Below, in pieces: positions 1 through 7,965 of a stretch of 64,000 nucleotides of DNA; the first letter of the stretch is position 1, and each line of letters starts with the position of its first letter. The translations under genes and the position numbers were made by a program. The notes under the pieces are model-generated. The model was given only the letters and a program-made list of their open reading frames with translations. It was not told the DNA's origin and made no database searches. The stretch covers positions 19,020-83,019 of the forward strand of contig JBEKZI010000002.1 of assembly GCA_049510055.1 (NCBI GenBank). The letters run 5' to 3'. Origin of the DNA: JALHTV01 sp049510055. Its GTDB lineage: Bacteria > Planctomycetota > Phycisphaerae > SM23-33.

Positions 1-361
1 CGGTGGGCGTCAGCAGGCGCCCGGCGACGCTCTCGATGGCGGCGTAATCGGCGGAGATGAGCGCCCCGTTTTTCCTCTCGAAGATCATGGCCGCTTCGCT
101 CCGCCCGCTGCGTTGAGGGAAATAGCGGACCATCGCCTCGTCGGCGCGGCAGGAGGGTAAGTCGGCGGGCAGCAGGGGGGGTTCCTGCGATTTTCGAGGA
201 TCCTTGGGCGGCACCAGCGCCGCCAGCAGCACCGCCGCGCCTATCCAGGCGGCCAAGACGACCCAGCGGGCTCGGTACACTCTCTGGCCGATGCTTCCGG
301 TTCCCTGGGACAAGGCTCTATCCGTTTCGCTTGCCGTCTTCGATGAGTTTCGCCGAACCAC
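1..361 (-). CDS. MMPL-family transporter, N-terminal part (cut by window edge)
   Basis: Reading the minus strand from a GTG at 361 gives an open frame that runs off the window. It has a basic stretch, one hydrophobic helix (WVVLAAWIGAAVLLAALVPP) and then the pattern LLPADLPSCRADEAMVRYFP, followed by SADYAAIESVAGRL. This order (first membrane helix, 'LPADSPS.RA', a glycine/serine-rich strand, then a short helix) is typical of the N-terminus of MMPL/RND-type lipid or drug exporters of the inner membrane. A TTG at 313 is an alternative start. The gene lies 22 bp downstream of mlaD on the same strand, so it is probably the distal gene of the same transcript and may also act on envelope lipids. 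The assignment rests on about 100 residues only. Confidence 0.6.
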   Translation of the reverse strand, partial: MVRRNSSKTASETDRALSQGTGSIGQRVYRARWVVLAAWIGAAVLLAALVPPKDPRKSQEPPLLPADLPSCRADEAMVRYFPQRSGRSEAAMIFERKNGALISADYAAIESVAGRLLTPT

Positions 362-383
362 TTCGCGCCAGGATCGGCCGAGG

Positions 384-1421
384 CTACTTGAATTTCATTT
401 CGACGCCGGTGGCGCGCCACGCCTCGATCAGCTTGCGGGCTTCGAGGAGCAGGTCCGACAATTGATTCGTGGCCGTGACCATCGTCTCGTAGAGCTGCGG
501 GTCGTTGACCAGCTTGCCCAGCGTGCCCTGGCCGGAATCTATCTTTCGGGCGGCCCGATCCAGCGTGACCATCAACCGGGAGAGGTCGTCGGCGTCCTGG
601 ATGAGCTTGTCGGCCAGAGCGTTGATTTTCTGGCTGCTGTCGGTCGCGATGCCGGTAATCTGTCGGGTGGACTCTTTGGCCTGCTGGGCGAAGTCTTTAA
701 GGGCCTCCATGGCGTCGGTGGCCTTGCCCGCCGCGTCCGCCGTTCTGGCCATCAGAGCTTCCATGTTTTCCTGGTTCTGAACGTTGCCGAAGATGGCATG
801 CAGGTCGTCCAGGGTGCGGTTGATGCGTTCCAGCGTTCCGCGGAGGCCGGCGCTGGGTTCCGTCGTGGCCCCTGCCGGTGCGGTGGCGCCGGTCGTCGGC
901 GCCAGGGCCTCGTTGAGGGTCTTGGCCAGTTTGGAAACGTTCATCATGGTCTCGTTCAGCTCCGGCGGGAACAGCCCGTTGCCGCGAGCGACGCCCTCCA
1001 GCACGGCGGAGCCGTCGTCGGGCAGGTACCGGGGCTGGCCGGTTTGACTGCTGATGGGCATGGGGCCTTCGGGAACCAGGTCCAGGTACCCCTTGCCGAC
1101 CATGCCCTTGGAGAAGACCGTCGCCTGGGTGTTGGCCGGCAGGCGGATGGAGCGATCGATCCGCGCGGTGACGGTGATGCCCTTGGCCGGGTCGGCCGTC
1201 TCGGTGAAGTTCACGCCGATTATCTTGCCCACGCGGATGCCGTGGAGGTACACGTCGTCGCCGACGGTCATGTCGTGGGTGGAGTCGAACCGCATCGCCA
1301 CGATGTAGCCGGTCTGCAGGAGCTGAGGGATGCCCGTGAAGATCAGGATGAGCATTCCCAGCAATCCCAGGGCGATGATGACCGTCAGTCCTACGGCGAT
1401 GTTGCGGGTTCTGTCCGTCAT
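384..1421 (-). CDS. mlaD: MlaD-type MCE-domain lipid transport protein
   Basis: 345 residues. One N-terminal membrane helix (residues about 9-30) is followed by an MCE/MlaD domain (about 38-117), with the typical run GDDVYLHGIRVGKI and the FSKGMVGKGYLDLVPEG end of the domain. The remaining two thirds is predicted helical and coiled, as in larger MCE proteins. Family role: periplasmic substrate-binding subunit of an ABC system that moves phospholipids between the membranes. The gene follows mlaF by 18 bp and precedes an MMPL gene. No MlaE permease gene lies between or upstream, so the permease must be encoded elsewhere or beyond the window edge. Confidence 0.85.
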   Translation of the reverse strand: MTDRTRNIAVGLTVIIALGLLGMLILIFTGIPQLLQTGYIVAMRFDSTHDMTVGDDVYLHGIRVGKIIGVNFTETADPAKGITVTARIDRSIRLPANTQATVFSKGMVGKGYLDLVPEGPMPISSQTGQPRYLPDDGSAVLEGVARGNGLFPPELNETMMNVSKLAKTLNEALAPTTGATAPAGATTEPSAGLRGTLERINRTLDDLHAIFGNVQNQENMEALMARTADAAGKATDAMEALKDFAQQAKESTRQITGIATDSSQKINALADKLIQDADDLSRLMVTLDRAARKIDSGQGTLGKLVNDPQLYETMVTATNQLSDLLLEARKLIEAWRATGVEMKFK

Positions 1422-1439
1422 AGCGGGTTCTCCGCGATT

Positions 1440-2249
1440 CTAGGTTTCGGGGCCGTCGTTGAAGCTTTCCAACCGTCCGGTGCGCAGTTGCGCCAGCTCC
1501 TCTTCACTGGCCCGGCCCTCGACGAATCGGGCTACGATCTCGTTGTCCACGTCGCCGAGGTGGTCGGGCGTCATGTCGGCGATGAATCGTCCCTGGTAGA
1601 GCATGACGACGCGGTCGGCGATCTTGCGCGTCGATTGCATGTCGTGGGTTACGACGAGGGCCGTATTGCCCAGCGTGTTCTTCAGCTTCAGGATGAGTTC
1701 GTTGATCAGGTCGGCGCGGATCGGGTCCAGACCGGTGGTCGGCTCGTCGTAGAGGATCACCTTAGGGTTCAGCACGATGGCCCGCGCCAGGGCGACGCGC
1801 TTTTTCTCGCCGCCGGACATTTCCTCGGGGAACTTCTGCTGGGCGCCGTCCAGGCCGACCACCCGGAGCACCTCCTGGCATCGCTGGCGGGCCACGTCCA
1901 GGCTGTGGCCGTTGCCCTCGATCATCGGGAAGCAGATGTTCTCTTCCACGGTCATCGAGTCGAATAAGGCCGCCCCCTGGAACAAAAAACCGATCTGCCG
2001 GCGGATCGGCACCAGCTCCCGCTCGCTCATGGCCGAGACTTCGTTTTCCTCAAAGTATACTTTGCCCTTGTCCGGCCGGATGAGGGAGACGATGTGCTTC
2101 AGCGTCACGCTCTTGCCGCAGCCGGACGGGCCGATGATCACCGTGATCTTGCCGGGGGCGATGTTCAGATTGACGGCGTTGAGAACGACCCGGCTGTCGA
2201 AGGCCTTGGTCACGTTCTTCAGCCGGATGATGGGCTCTGTGTCGCTCAT
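1440..2249 (-). CDS. mlaF: MlaF-type ABC transporter ATP-binding protein
   Basis: About 269 residues. It contains Walker A GPSGCGKS, the signature MSGGEKKRVALARA, Walker B VILYDEPTTGLDP and the switch histidine in ALVVTHDMQ. The LFQGAALFDSMTVEENICFP segment is characteristic of MlaF/Ttg2A ATPases of phospholipid transport. The ATG at 2249 (MSDTEP) has GGTGA eight bases upstream and is preferred. An in-frame GTG at 2261 would add four residues. It works with the MlaD product encoded just downstream. Confidence 0.88.
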   Translation of the reverse strand: MSDTEPIIRLKNVTKAFDSRVVLNAVNLNIAPGKITVIIGPSGCGKSVTLKHIVSLIRPDKGKVYFEENEVSAMSERELVPIRRQIGFLFQGAALFDSMTVEENICFPMIEGNGHSLDVARQRCQEVLRVVGLDGAQQKFPEEMSGGEKKRVALARAIVLNPKVILYDEPTTGLDPIRADLINELILKLKNTLGNTALVVTHDMQSTRKIADRVVMLYQGRFIADMTPDHLGDVDNEIVARFVEGRASEEELAQLRTGRLESFNDGPET

Positions 2250-2295
2250 GTGTCGGTTCACCGGGCCGCCGCCTGGGGACGTCGCGCCGGCCGCT

Positions 2296-2757
2296 TTAGT
2301 CTCCCAGCCTCAGCATCATGGCCGTTTCGTCGCAGGCCTCGGCCTTGGGGCAGGAAATGCACTCCCGCCAGACCTTCTCGGGAAGGTCTTGGCGGTCGAT
2401 GACCTCAAAGCCGTGGCGGGTGAAGAAGTCCTTTTCATACGTCAGCGCGAATAGCCGCTTGACGCCCAGTCGCCGGGCGTCGGCCAGGGCGGCTTGAATC
2501 AGCGCCGAACCGACGCCTTTGCCCTGTTCCTGCGGGCGCACGGCCAGGGACTTCACCTCGGCCAGGTCCGCCCAGAACAGGCTGACGGCCACACATCCTA
2601 AAAATCGGCCTTCGGCGTCTCCAGCTACAAGAAAATCCCGCAAGGAATTATAGACGCTTTCGAGGCTTCGGTGCAGCATCTTGCCTCGTTCGGCGTAGTA
2701 GTTGATTACCTCGCAGAGGGCTTCGGCGTCGGCGACTGTGGCGGGTCGAATGGTCAT
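2296..2757 (-). CDS. GNAT-family N-acetyltransferase, ArgA-like
   Basis: 153 residues from the ATG at 2757 (MTIRPATVADAEAL). The GNAT core is clear: the acetyl-CoA loop VRPQEQGKGVGSALIQ, then KRLFALTYEKDFFTRHGF. The C-terminus carries a cysteine cluster (WRECISCPKAEACDETAMML) seen in short stand-alone amino-acid acetyltransferases annotated as N-acetylglutamate synthases. It could therefore catalyse the first step of arginine synthesis, but substrate specificity cannot be read from the sequence. It lies 46 bp upstream of mlaF on the same strand; a functional link is doubtful. Confidence 0.75.
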   Translation of the reverse strand: MTIRPATVADAEALCEVINYYAERGKMLHRSLESVYNSLRDFLVAGDAEGRFLGCVAVSLFWADLAEVKSLAVRPQEQGKGVGSALIQAALADARRLGVKRLFALTYEKDFFTRHGFEVIDRQDLPEKVWRECISCPKAEACDETAMMLRLGD

Positions 2758-2913
2758 CGCGCGTATTCTAACCAGTTGCCCGCCCGGCGGGTAAGCCAAA
2801 AGCGCCGCCGCGGCGGGGGCAGCGAGGGTCCACCAGTTTTCTAGCCGCCGGGGCCGAGGGGCGGTATCATGGCTGGGGCGCTCCTAAAATGACCGGGTGG
2901 AAAGGACGCGACT

Positions 2914-4404
2914 ATGGCGGAACTGGTAAAACCGCGTTGCCTCTTCGTCGTTTTCGGGGCCACCGGGGATTTAACGGCCCGCAAGATCGCCCCCGCCCTG
3001 TACAACCTCCTCCGCGACGAAAAGCTCCCGGCGGAGACCGTCGTGCTGGGCGTGGCCCGGCGGCCGTTCACCGACGAACAGTTCCGCGACATGATGTTCG
3101 GGGCCCTGACCAAGCATTCGCGCAGCCAGCCGGTTGACCAGGAGCTGTGGAATCGCCTGGCCCCCAACTGGCACTATCACGCCGCCCGCTTCGACCAGGA
3201 GCAAGATTTCCAATCCCTCGCCGGGCGCATCCGTGAGCTGGAGGCGGCGGGTCCGCCCACCTGCCGGCTGCTGTATCTGGCGGTGATACCGGAGCAGTTG
3301 GAGCAGGTCGTGTCCAGTATCGGCAAGGCCGGCCTGAACAAGCCCGGCGCCGAGAACGGCTGCGTGCGAGTGGTGGTGGAAAAGCCCTACGGCACGGACC
3401 TGCCTTCGGCCGAGAAGCTCAACGCCTGCCTGCTGGACGTGTTCCAGGAATCCCAGGTCTGCCGCATCGACCATTACCTGGGCAAGGAGACGGTCCAGAA
3501 CCTCTTGGTGCTGCGGTTCGCCAATGTGGTCTTCGACCCGCTGTTCAGCCGGCAGTTCGTGGACCATGTGCAGATCACCACGGCCGAGTCCGTCGGCATG
3601 GAAGGCCGCCGCGGGCCGTACTACGAGTCGGCCGGGGCGCTGCGCGACATGGTCCAGAGCCACATGCTCCAGCTGCTGGCCCTGATCGCCATGGACGTGC
3701 CGGCGCGGCTGGACGCCCAATCCATCCACAACGAGAAGGTCAAGGTCCTCCAATCCATCGTCTCGATGACGGCGGACCAGGTCGCCCATCGCACCGTGCG
3801 CGGGCAGTACGTCGCCGCCGCCGGCCAGGTCGGCTACCGCCAGGAGCAGGGCGTCGCGCCCGACAGCCAAGTGGAGACCTACGCGGCCTTGACGCTCTAC
3901 GCGGACACCTGGCGATGGGCCGGCGTGCCGTTTCACCTGCGGACGGGCAAGGCCCTGGCCGCCAAGGTCAGCCGGATCGACGTCGTCTTCAAGCGCGAGC
4001 CGCTGGACCTGTTCAGCGAGCTGGGCTGCGACTTCCGCGGCCCCAACCGGCTGGTCATCCGCATCACGCCCGACGAGGGGCTCAGCCTGGTCATCGACGG
4101 CAAGGTGCCCGGCGTGGGCATGACGCTTCGGCCGGTGCGCATGGACTTCGATTACGGCGCGACGTTCGCCTCCGCCTCGCCGGAGGCCTACGAGCACCTG
4201 CTGCTGGACGCCATCCACGGCGAGACCACGCTGTTCCTGCGGGACGACGAGGTGGAGGCCTCCTGGCGGATCATCGACGCCATACGGGCTTCATGGAACC
4301 ACAATGGAATGCCGAAGCTTATAATGTATCCCGCCGGCAGCCAGGGACCGGCGGAGGCCAAGCGGCTGCTGGGCGATCCGTACAGAGATTGGTATCCCCT
4401 TTAG
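2914..4404 (+). CDS. zwf: glucose-6-phosphate 1-dehydrogenase
   Basis: 496 residues, the normal family length. The N-terminal dinucleotide-binding loop GATGDLT (residues 15-21) and the substrate-binding and catalytic motif RIDHYLGKE (around 184-192) are intact, as is VVEKPYGTDL between them. It oxidises glucose 6-phosphate to 6-phosphogluconolactone with reduction of NAD(P)+, the entry step of the oxidative pentose phosphate pathway in the cytoplasm. The ATG at 2914 has AAAGGA seven bases upstream. The next gene encodes the enzyme for the following step, so the two form a two-gene pathway operon. Confidence 0.95.
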   Translation: MAELVKPRCLFVVFGATGDLTARKIAPALYNLLRDEKLPAETVVLGVARRPFTDEQFRDMMFGALTKHSRSQPVDQELWNRLAPNWHYHAARFDQEQDFQSLAGRIRELEAAGPPTCRLLYLAVIPEQLEQVVSSIGKAGLNKPGAENGCVRVVVEKPYGTDLPSAEKLNACLLDVFQESQVCRIDHYLGKETVQNLLVLRFANVVFDPLFSRQFVDHVQITTAESVGMEGRRGPYYESAGALRDMVQSHMLQLLALIAMDVPARLDAQSIHNEKVKVLQSIVSMTADQVAHRTVRGQYVAAAGQVGYRQEQGVAPDSQVETYAALTLYADTWRWAGVPFHLRTGKALAAKVSRIDVVFKREPLDLFSELGCDFRGPNRLVIRITPDEGLSLVIDGKVPGVGMTLRPVRMDFDYGATFASASPEAYEHLLLDAIHGETTLFLRDDEVEASWRIIDAIRASWNHNGMPKLIMYPAGSQGPAEAKRLLGDPYRDWYPL

Positions 4405-4436
4405 TTTTTTTTTCGCCTTGTGCACCGGGTGCGGTT

Positions 4437-5213
4437 ATGACGCAGGCGAGTCATCACGCCAAAGTCATCGTGGAGCGCACCGTCGAGCAGGCCACCGCGA
4501 CGGCGGCGGAACTGTTCAAGACGATCATCTGCGAGGCGGTGGGGCATCGCGGCGTCGCGCACGTCGCCCTGGCCGGCGGCACGACGCCCCACGCGCTGTA
4601 CCAGATACTGGCCGCCGGCGCCACCAGCGGCCAGATTCCCTGGCGGAAGGTGGAAATCTTCTTCGGCGATGAGCGCGACGTGCCGCAGGACCACGTCGAG
4701 AGCAACTACGGCATGGCCCAGCGGAACTTGCTGGACCACGTGCCCATCGACCTGGCCCGCGTCCATCCCATGCCCGCCGACGCCGACGACATCCAGGCCG
4801 CCGCCCGGCAATACGAGCAGGACATCCGCCGCATCGTCCCGGCCGACGGCGGCGACGTGCCGCGCTTCGACCTGATCCTGCTGGGCATGGGCGGCGACGG
4901 CCACACGGCCAGCCTGTTCCCCAACACCGACGCCCTGAAGGAACACAAGCACCTGGTCTACGCCGGGTTCGTGCCGGTCCTGGGCCGCAAACGCATGACC
5001 TTCACCTACCCGCTCATCAACGCCGCCCGGCACGTGGTTTTCCTGGTCACCGGCAGCGACAAGGCCGAGGCCGTGCTGGGCGTGCTGGGGGAGAGCGAGG
5101 ACATCCGCAAGCAGCTCCCCGCCGCGGCCGTCCACCCGGCCCACGGCGCCCTGACCATGATCCTGGACGCCGCCGCCGCACGCCTCACAGGCATCGCCCC
5201 GGCTGGGGCGTAA
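4437..5213 (+). CDS. pgl: 6-phosphogluconolactonase
   Basis: 258 residues from the ATG at 4437. The frame stays open far upstream, inside zwf, but homology begins at MTQASHHAKVIVERT. Family motifs are present: ALAGGTTPHALY, WRKVEIFFGDERDVP, ESNYGMAQRNLLDHV and FDLILLGMGGDGHTASLFP. It hydrolyses 6-phosphogluconolactone made by Zwf, encoded 32 bp upstream, so the pair carries out the first two oxidative pentose phosphate steps. Confidence 0.93.
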   Translation: MTQASHHAKVIVERTVEQATATAAELFKTIICEAVGHRGVAHVALAGGTTPHALYQILAAGATSGQIPWRKVEIFFGDERDVPQDHVESNYGMAQRNLLDHVPIDLARVHPMPADADDIQAAARQYEQDIRRIVPADGGDVPRFDLILLGMGGDGHTASLFPNTDALKEHKHLVYAGFVPVLGRKRMTFTYPLINAARHVVFLVTGSDKAEAVLGVLGESEDIRKQLPAAAVHPAHGALTMILDAAAARLTGIAPAGA

Positions 5214-5227
5214 CCACATGCGGGGCG

Positions 5228-5310
5228 GGTGCCACGGCAGCGTTTCTTGCTGCCGTGTGAATGAATTATAGAGAGGTTTGCACGGCTGCACACAACACAG
5301 CCGTGGCACC
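5228..5310. repeat. Paired inverted hairpins (REP-doublet, family B)
   Basis: Two hairpins stand head to head. CACGGCAG/CTGCCGTG encloses a short loop (about 5232-5259), and CACGGCTG/CAGCCGTG encloses another (about 5281-5305). The outer edges GGTGCCACGGC and GCCGTGGCACC are also mutually inverted, so the whole unit is symmetric like a BIME made from two REP sequences. It fills most of the gap between pgl and the G+C-poor gene at 5329. Confidence 0.7.
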
Positions 5311-5328
5311 GTGCAGAAAGGGTGATTT

Positions 5329-5982
5329 ATGGCTGCACATCTTGATACGCGACGGGCGAGACTCTACGGACGGGGATTTCGGTGGACTACGTCGACACGC
5401 TTCTGGACAACAGTAGTTAGCATGTGTGTTGTTCCGCTTGGTTTTCTAAGTCCCATAGACTGTTCGCGATGGACTGGGAAAGAAGAGCCTCCCCCTATGC
5501 CGCCGGTAGTTATTGCCGTTGGTTGGAGTGCGGTTCTGTCCAACACAAGCGATCTTCCGCTAGGCATCGGTGGCGAACTTATGACTTGGTCAGCTAAAGC
5601 ACCTCACCATACTGAGATACGTATGCTTTACGAAGGAACAGTCGAGGGCCACCCTGCCAAAGGGTACTCGGTGTGGGCCGATAGCAACGCTGGTCCAGCG
5701 AGTAAAGAAGTATACCGCGTTCTTTGCTCAGTGGTCAGGGAAGAGGGGCATCCGATAGTCGTGATCGAAGGGACTTCCGAAGTCGCCTGGCAACTTAAGG
5801 TTACCGAAGAGGGGAACAATGTAATCGTAGCCCAACAAGGGGATAAGGAGTCGGCTCTGCCGCTTGACCTACAGCCGGGACCGTTCCATATCAGGATTGA
5901 AGCTCGCGAGCAGAAGGAAACGAAGCAGAACCCTAGCTCGATGCCGCTTCCTACAACCGATCGATCTTCGCCGCCAGGATGA
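5329..5982 (+). CDS. Hypothetical protein with N-terminal membrane or lipoprotein-like segment, G+C-poor
   Basis: 217 residues; family not recognised. A hydrophobic segment near residues 25-42 (VVSMCVVPLGFLSPIDCS) may be a signal anchor or a non-canonical lipobox. The rest looks like a small soluble domain ending in a strand-rich part (VAWQLKVTEEGNNVIVAQQ, then FHIRIEAREQKE). Codon use is clearly more A/T at third positions than in the neighbours, which suggests recent acquisition. The AAAGGG before the ATG at 5329 is a weak ribosome binding site. Its 3' end overlaps the convergent dehydratase gene by 32 bp. It sits immediately next to a REP doublet. Confidence 0.55.
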   Translation: MAAHLDTRRARLYGRGFRWTTSTRFWTTVVSMCVVPLGFLSPIDCSRWTGKEEPPPMPPVVIAVGWSAVLSNTSDLPLGIGGELMTWSAKAPHHTEIRMLYEGTVEGHPAKGYSVWADSNAGPASKEVYRVLCSVVREEGHPIVVIEGTSEVAWQLKVTEEGNNVIVAQQGDKESALPLDLQPGPFHIRIEAREQKETKQNPSSMPLPTTDRSSPPG

Positions 5983-6271
5983 AGTCGCTTTCGTGCAGGC
6001 CGTTGATCTTGTGCGTCCACAACTCGATGCGGACGGTGCCCCAGGTGAAGTGAATCCACGGATGGTGGCCTTCCTGCTCGGCCAGGGCGCCCACGCGATT
6101 GACGAATTCCAGCGCCTTGGCGAAGTCGGGGAACTTCCACGTGCGGCTGATGTGATGCTCGTTGACGACCTCCCAGGCCGGGACGTGCTGGTGATATTCT
6201 TCGAGCTTCTCGCCCTTCAGCGGCGCCACGCCGCCGCGGCACGGAACGCATTTCTGATCGGCTAGAGACAT
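5951..6271 (-). CDS. phhB: 4a-hydroxytetrahydrobiopterin dehydratase
   Basis: 106 residues from the ATG at 6271 (MSLADQKCVPCRGGVAPL). The pterin-carbinolamine dehydratase motif is complete: FVNRVGALAEQEGHHPWIHF, WGTVRIELWTHKINGLHESD. Catalytic histidines are in GHHP and in WTHK. The N-terminal Cys-x2-Cys is also common in bacterial members. Role: regenerates pterin cofactor after aromatic amino acid hydroxylation; some members are thought to have moonlighting roles. No hydroxylase gene is nearby. Longer upstream in-frame starts run into the REP doublet and are unlikely. Confidence 0.9.
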   Translation of the reverse strand: MSLADQKCVPCRGGVAPLKGEKLEEYHQHVPAWEVVNEHHISRTWKFPDFAKALEFVNRVGALAEQEGHHPWIHFTWGTVRIELWTHKINGLHESDFILAAKIDRL

Positions 6272-6296
6272 AGGATGGCCCTTTCCGAACGCCTGT

Positions 6297-6368
6297 GAAG
6301 CCCCCGCCGTGAGGCGGGGGATGCCGTTCCTTATGAATGATATCCCCGTGCTCACGCACGGGGCTTTA
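6297..6368. repeat. REP-doublet, family A, copy 1
   Basis: GAAGCCCCCGCC-gtga-GGCGGGGGATG (6297-6323) is followed 17 bp later by ATATCCCCGTG-ctca-CGCACGGGGCTTTA (about 6340-6368). The second hairpin is the inverse of the first at its flanks (AAGCCCC/GGGGAT against ATCCCC/GGGGCTT). The same doublet with a different stem sequence occurs at 46645-46715. It lies between phhB and rpoN. Confidence 0.8.
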
Positions 6369-6383
6369 CGGACATGCTATATT

Positions 6384-7862
6384 TTAGAATTGTTTCCGCC
6401 GCCGCGCGGGGGGGATGCCCAGCAGCTTGCGGTACTTGGCCACGGTGCGGCGGGCGATGTCCAGGCCGCTTTTCTTCAACTCGGCGGCCAGGGCGTCGTC
6501 GTCCAGCGGGGCGGCCTTGTCCTCGCCCTCGATAATCTCGCGGAGCTTGACCTTCACGGCGTCCCAGGCGACGTTCTGGCCGTCGGCGGTGGTCGTGCCG
6601 CCGGAGAAGAACATCCGCAGCGGGAAAATGCCCACGGGCGTCTGGGCGTACTTGCCCGCCACCGCGCGGCTCACCGTGGCCACGTGCACGCCGACCTTGG
6701 CGGCGATGTCGGCCATCGGCAGCGGGCGCAGGGCCTCGGGGCCGTCCTCCAGGAACTGCCGCTGCACCTTGAACACCTCCTCGGCCACGCGGCGGACCGT
6801 CTCGCGCCGCTGCTGAATCGCCCCGATCAGCCACTGGGCCGAGCGAATGTTTTTCAGGATGAACTGCCGCGCCTGCGAGTCGGCGCCGCGATCGCGGGCC
6901 ATCTTGCGGTAGGCCTTGGAGATGTACAGACTCGGCTGATTGCCATCCGACAGCGTGATCTTGATCTCCCCGCCGGCCAGCACTTCCACGAAGACGTCCG
7001 GCGAAATGACCGGCACGGTTCGCTGGCCCACCAGCGAGCCGGGCCGAGGGTTCAGGCGCGACAGGCTCTCGATGGCGGCCTTGATTTCCGGCAGCGATTT
7101 GCCGGTGCGCTTGACGATCTGCGGCAGGCGGTTCATCTCGATGTCGCGGAGGAACCGCTGCACCAGGTCCATTTCCAGCGACACGTCCGCCCCGGCGGTG
7201 GCCTCGGCCGCCAGTTGCAGCATCAGGCACTCGCGCAGGTCGCGGGCGCCCACGCCGGGCGGCTCCAGCGTCTGCACCAGCGACAGCGCCGCGCGCAGGT
7301 CGGCCAGGGAGACCGGCTCGTTGGTCTGCTTGGGCATCTCCTCCAGGGGCGTGCGGAGGTAGCCGTCCTCGCCGATAAAGTTGATGATCAGCCGGCCGGC
7401 GGCGCGGACGGATTCCGCGGCCTCGATGAACGCCCACTGCTGGAGCAGGTAATCGTTGAGCGACTGCTCCGGCGCGGGGGCGTTGGCCATGGCGTCCATC
7501 TTGGGGTCGCGCTCCCCACTGACCGGACGGGGCCGCGGGGAGGCCTCGCGGTAGGCGAGCTCCGAGTCGTACTCGTCCGCGAAGTCGTCCAGACGCTTGA
7601 AGTCTTCCTTGTGGTCGTCGGCGGCGTCCACCACCATGTCCCGCTCGCCGGAGGCGTCGGCCTCCTCGTCGCGGTTGGGCGGGGCCTCTTCGTCCACCCC
7701 CGGCTCGTGCAGCTCCAGCACGGGATTGGACTGAAGCTCCGCCTCGATCCGCTCCTGCAAGGCCAGCATCGGCAGCTGGAGGATCTCCATCGACTGGATG
7801 AGCCGCGGGGAGAGCTTCATCCGCTGCTCGAGCCTGAGCTGTTGCGACGCGTCAAACCTCAT
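6384..7862 (-). CDS. rpoN: RNA polymerase sigma-54 factor
   Basis: 492 residues. Region I (QLRLEQRMKLSPRLIQSMEI) is at the N-terminus, followed by an acidic linker, the core-binding region, the helix-turn-helix, and the diagnostic RpoN box ARRTVAKYRKLLGI at the C-terminus. It directs polymerase to -24/-12 promoters and requires enhancer-binding ATPases. No such activator is encoded in the window. A family A REP doublet follows its stop codon. Confidence 0.95.
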   Translation of the reverse strand: MRFDASQQLRLEQRMKLSPRLIQSMEILQLPMLALQERIEAELQSNPVLELHEPGVDEEAPPNRDEEADASGERDMVVDAADDHKEDFKRLDDFADEYDSELAYREASPRPRPVSGERDPKMDAMANAPAPEQSLNDYLLQQWAFIEAAESVRAAGRLIINFIGEDGYLRTPLEEMPKQTNEPVSLADLRAALSLVQTLEPPGVGARDLRECLMLQLAAEATAGADVSLEMDLVQRFLRDIEMNRLPQIVKRTGKSLPEIKAAIESLSRLNPRPGSLVGQRTVPVISPDVFVEVLAGGEIKITLSDGNQPSLYISKAYRKMARDRGADSQARQFILKNIRSAQWLIGAIQQRRETVRRVAEEVFKVQRQFLEDGPEALRPLPMADIAAKVGVHVATVSRAVAGKYAQTPVGIFPLRMFFSGGTTTADGQNVAWDAVKVKLREIIEGEDKAAPLDDDALAAELKKSGLDIARRTVAKYRKLLGIPPARRRKQF

Positions 7863-7965
7863 GACGCACCATTCTACGCGCGATCGGGCGGCGTTGGCAA
7901 CGCTCGGCGGGGATTGAGGGGTTCAGCCGGCGTAAGCAGGGCACGCCGAGAGGGTTGGGGAGCGC

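Noticed and set aside
204..1967. Long plus-strand open frame over the mla genes
   Set aside because: Antisense shadow of mlaD/mlaF in G+C-rich DNA; low-complexity translation with no domain, while the minus frames carry clear motifs.
3915..4436. In-frame upstream extension of pgl
   Set aside because: It runs through the 3' part of zwf and gives Arg/Pro-rich sequence; homology and a sensible start begin at 4437.
6297..6368. IS200/IS605 element end or omega-RNA
   Set aside because: Hairpin form is similar, but no TnpA or TnpB coding remnant lies near either copy; kept as a REP doublet.
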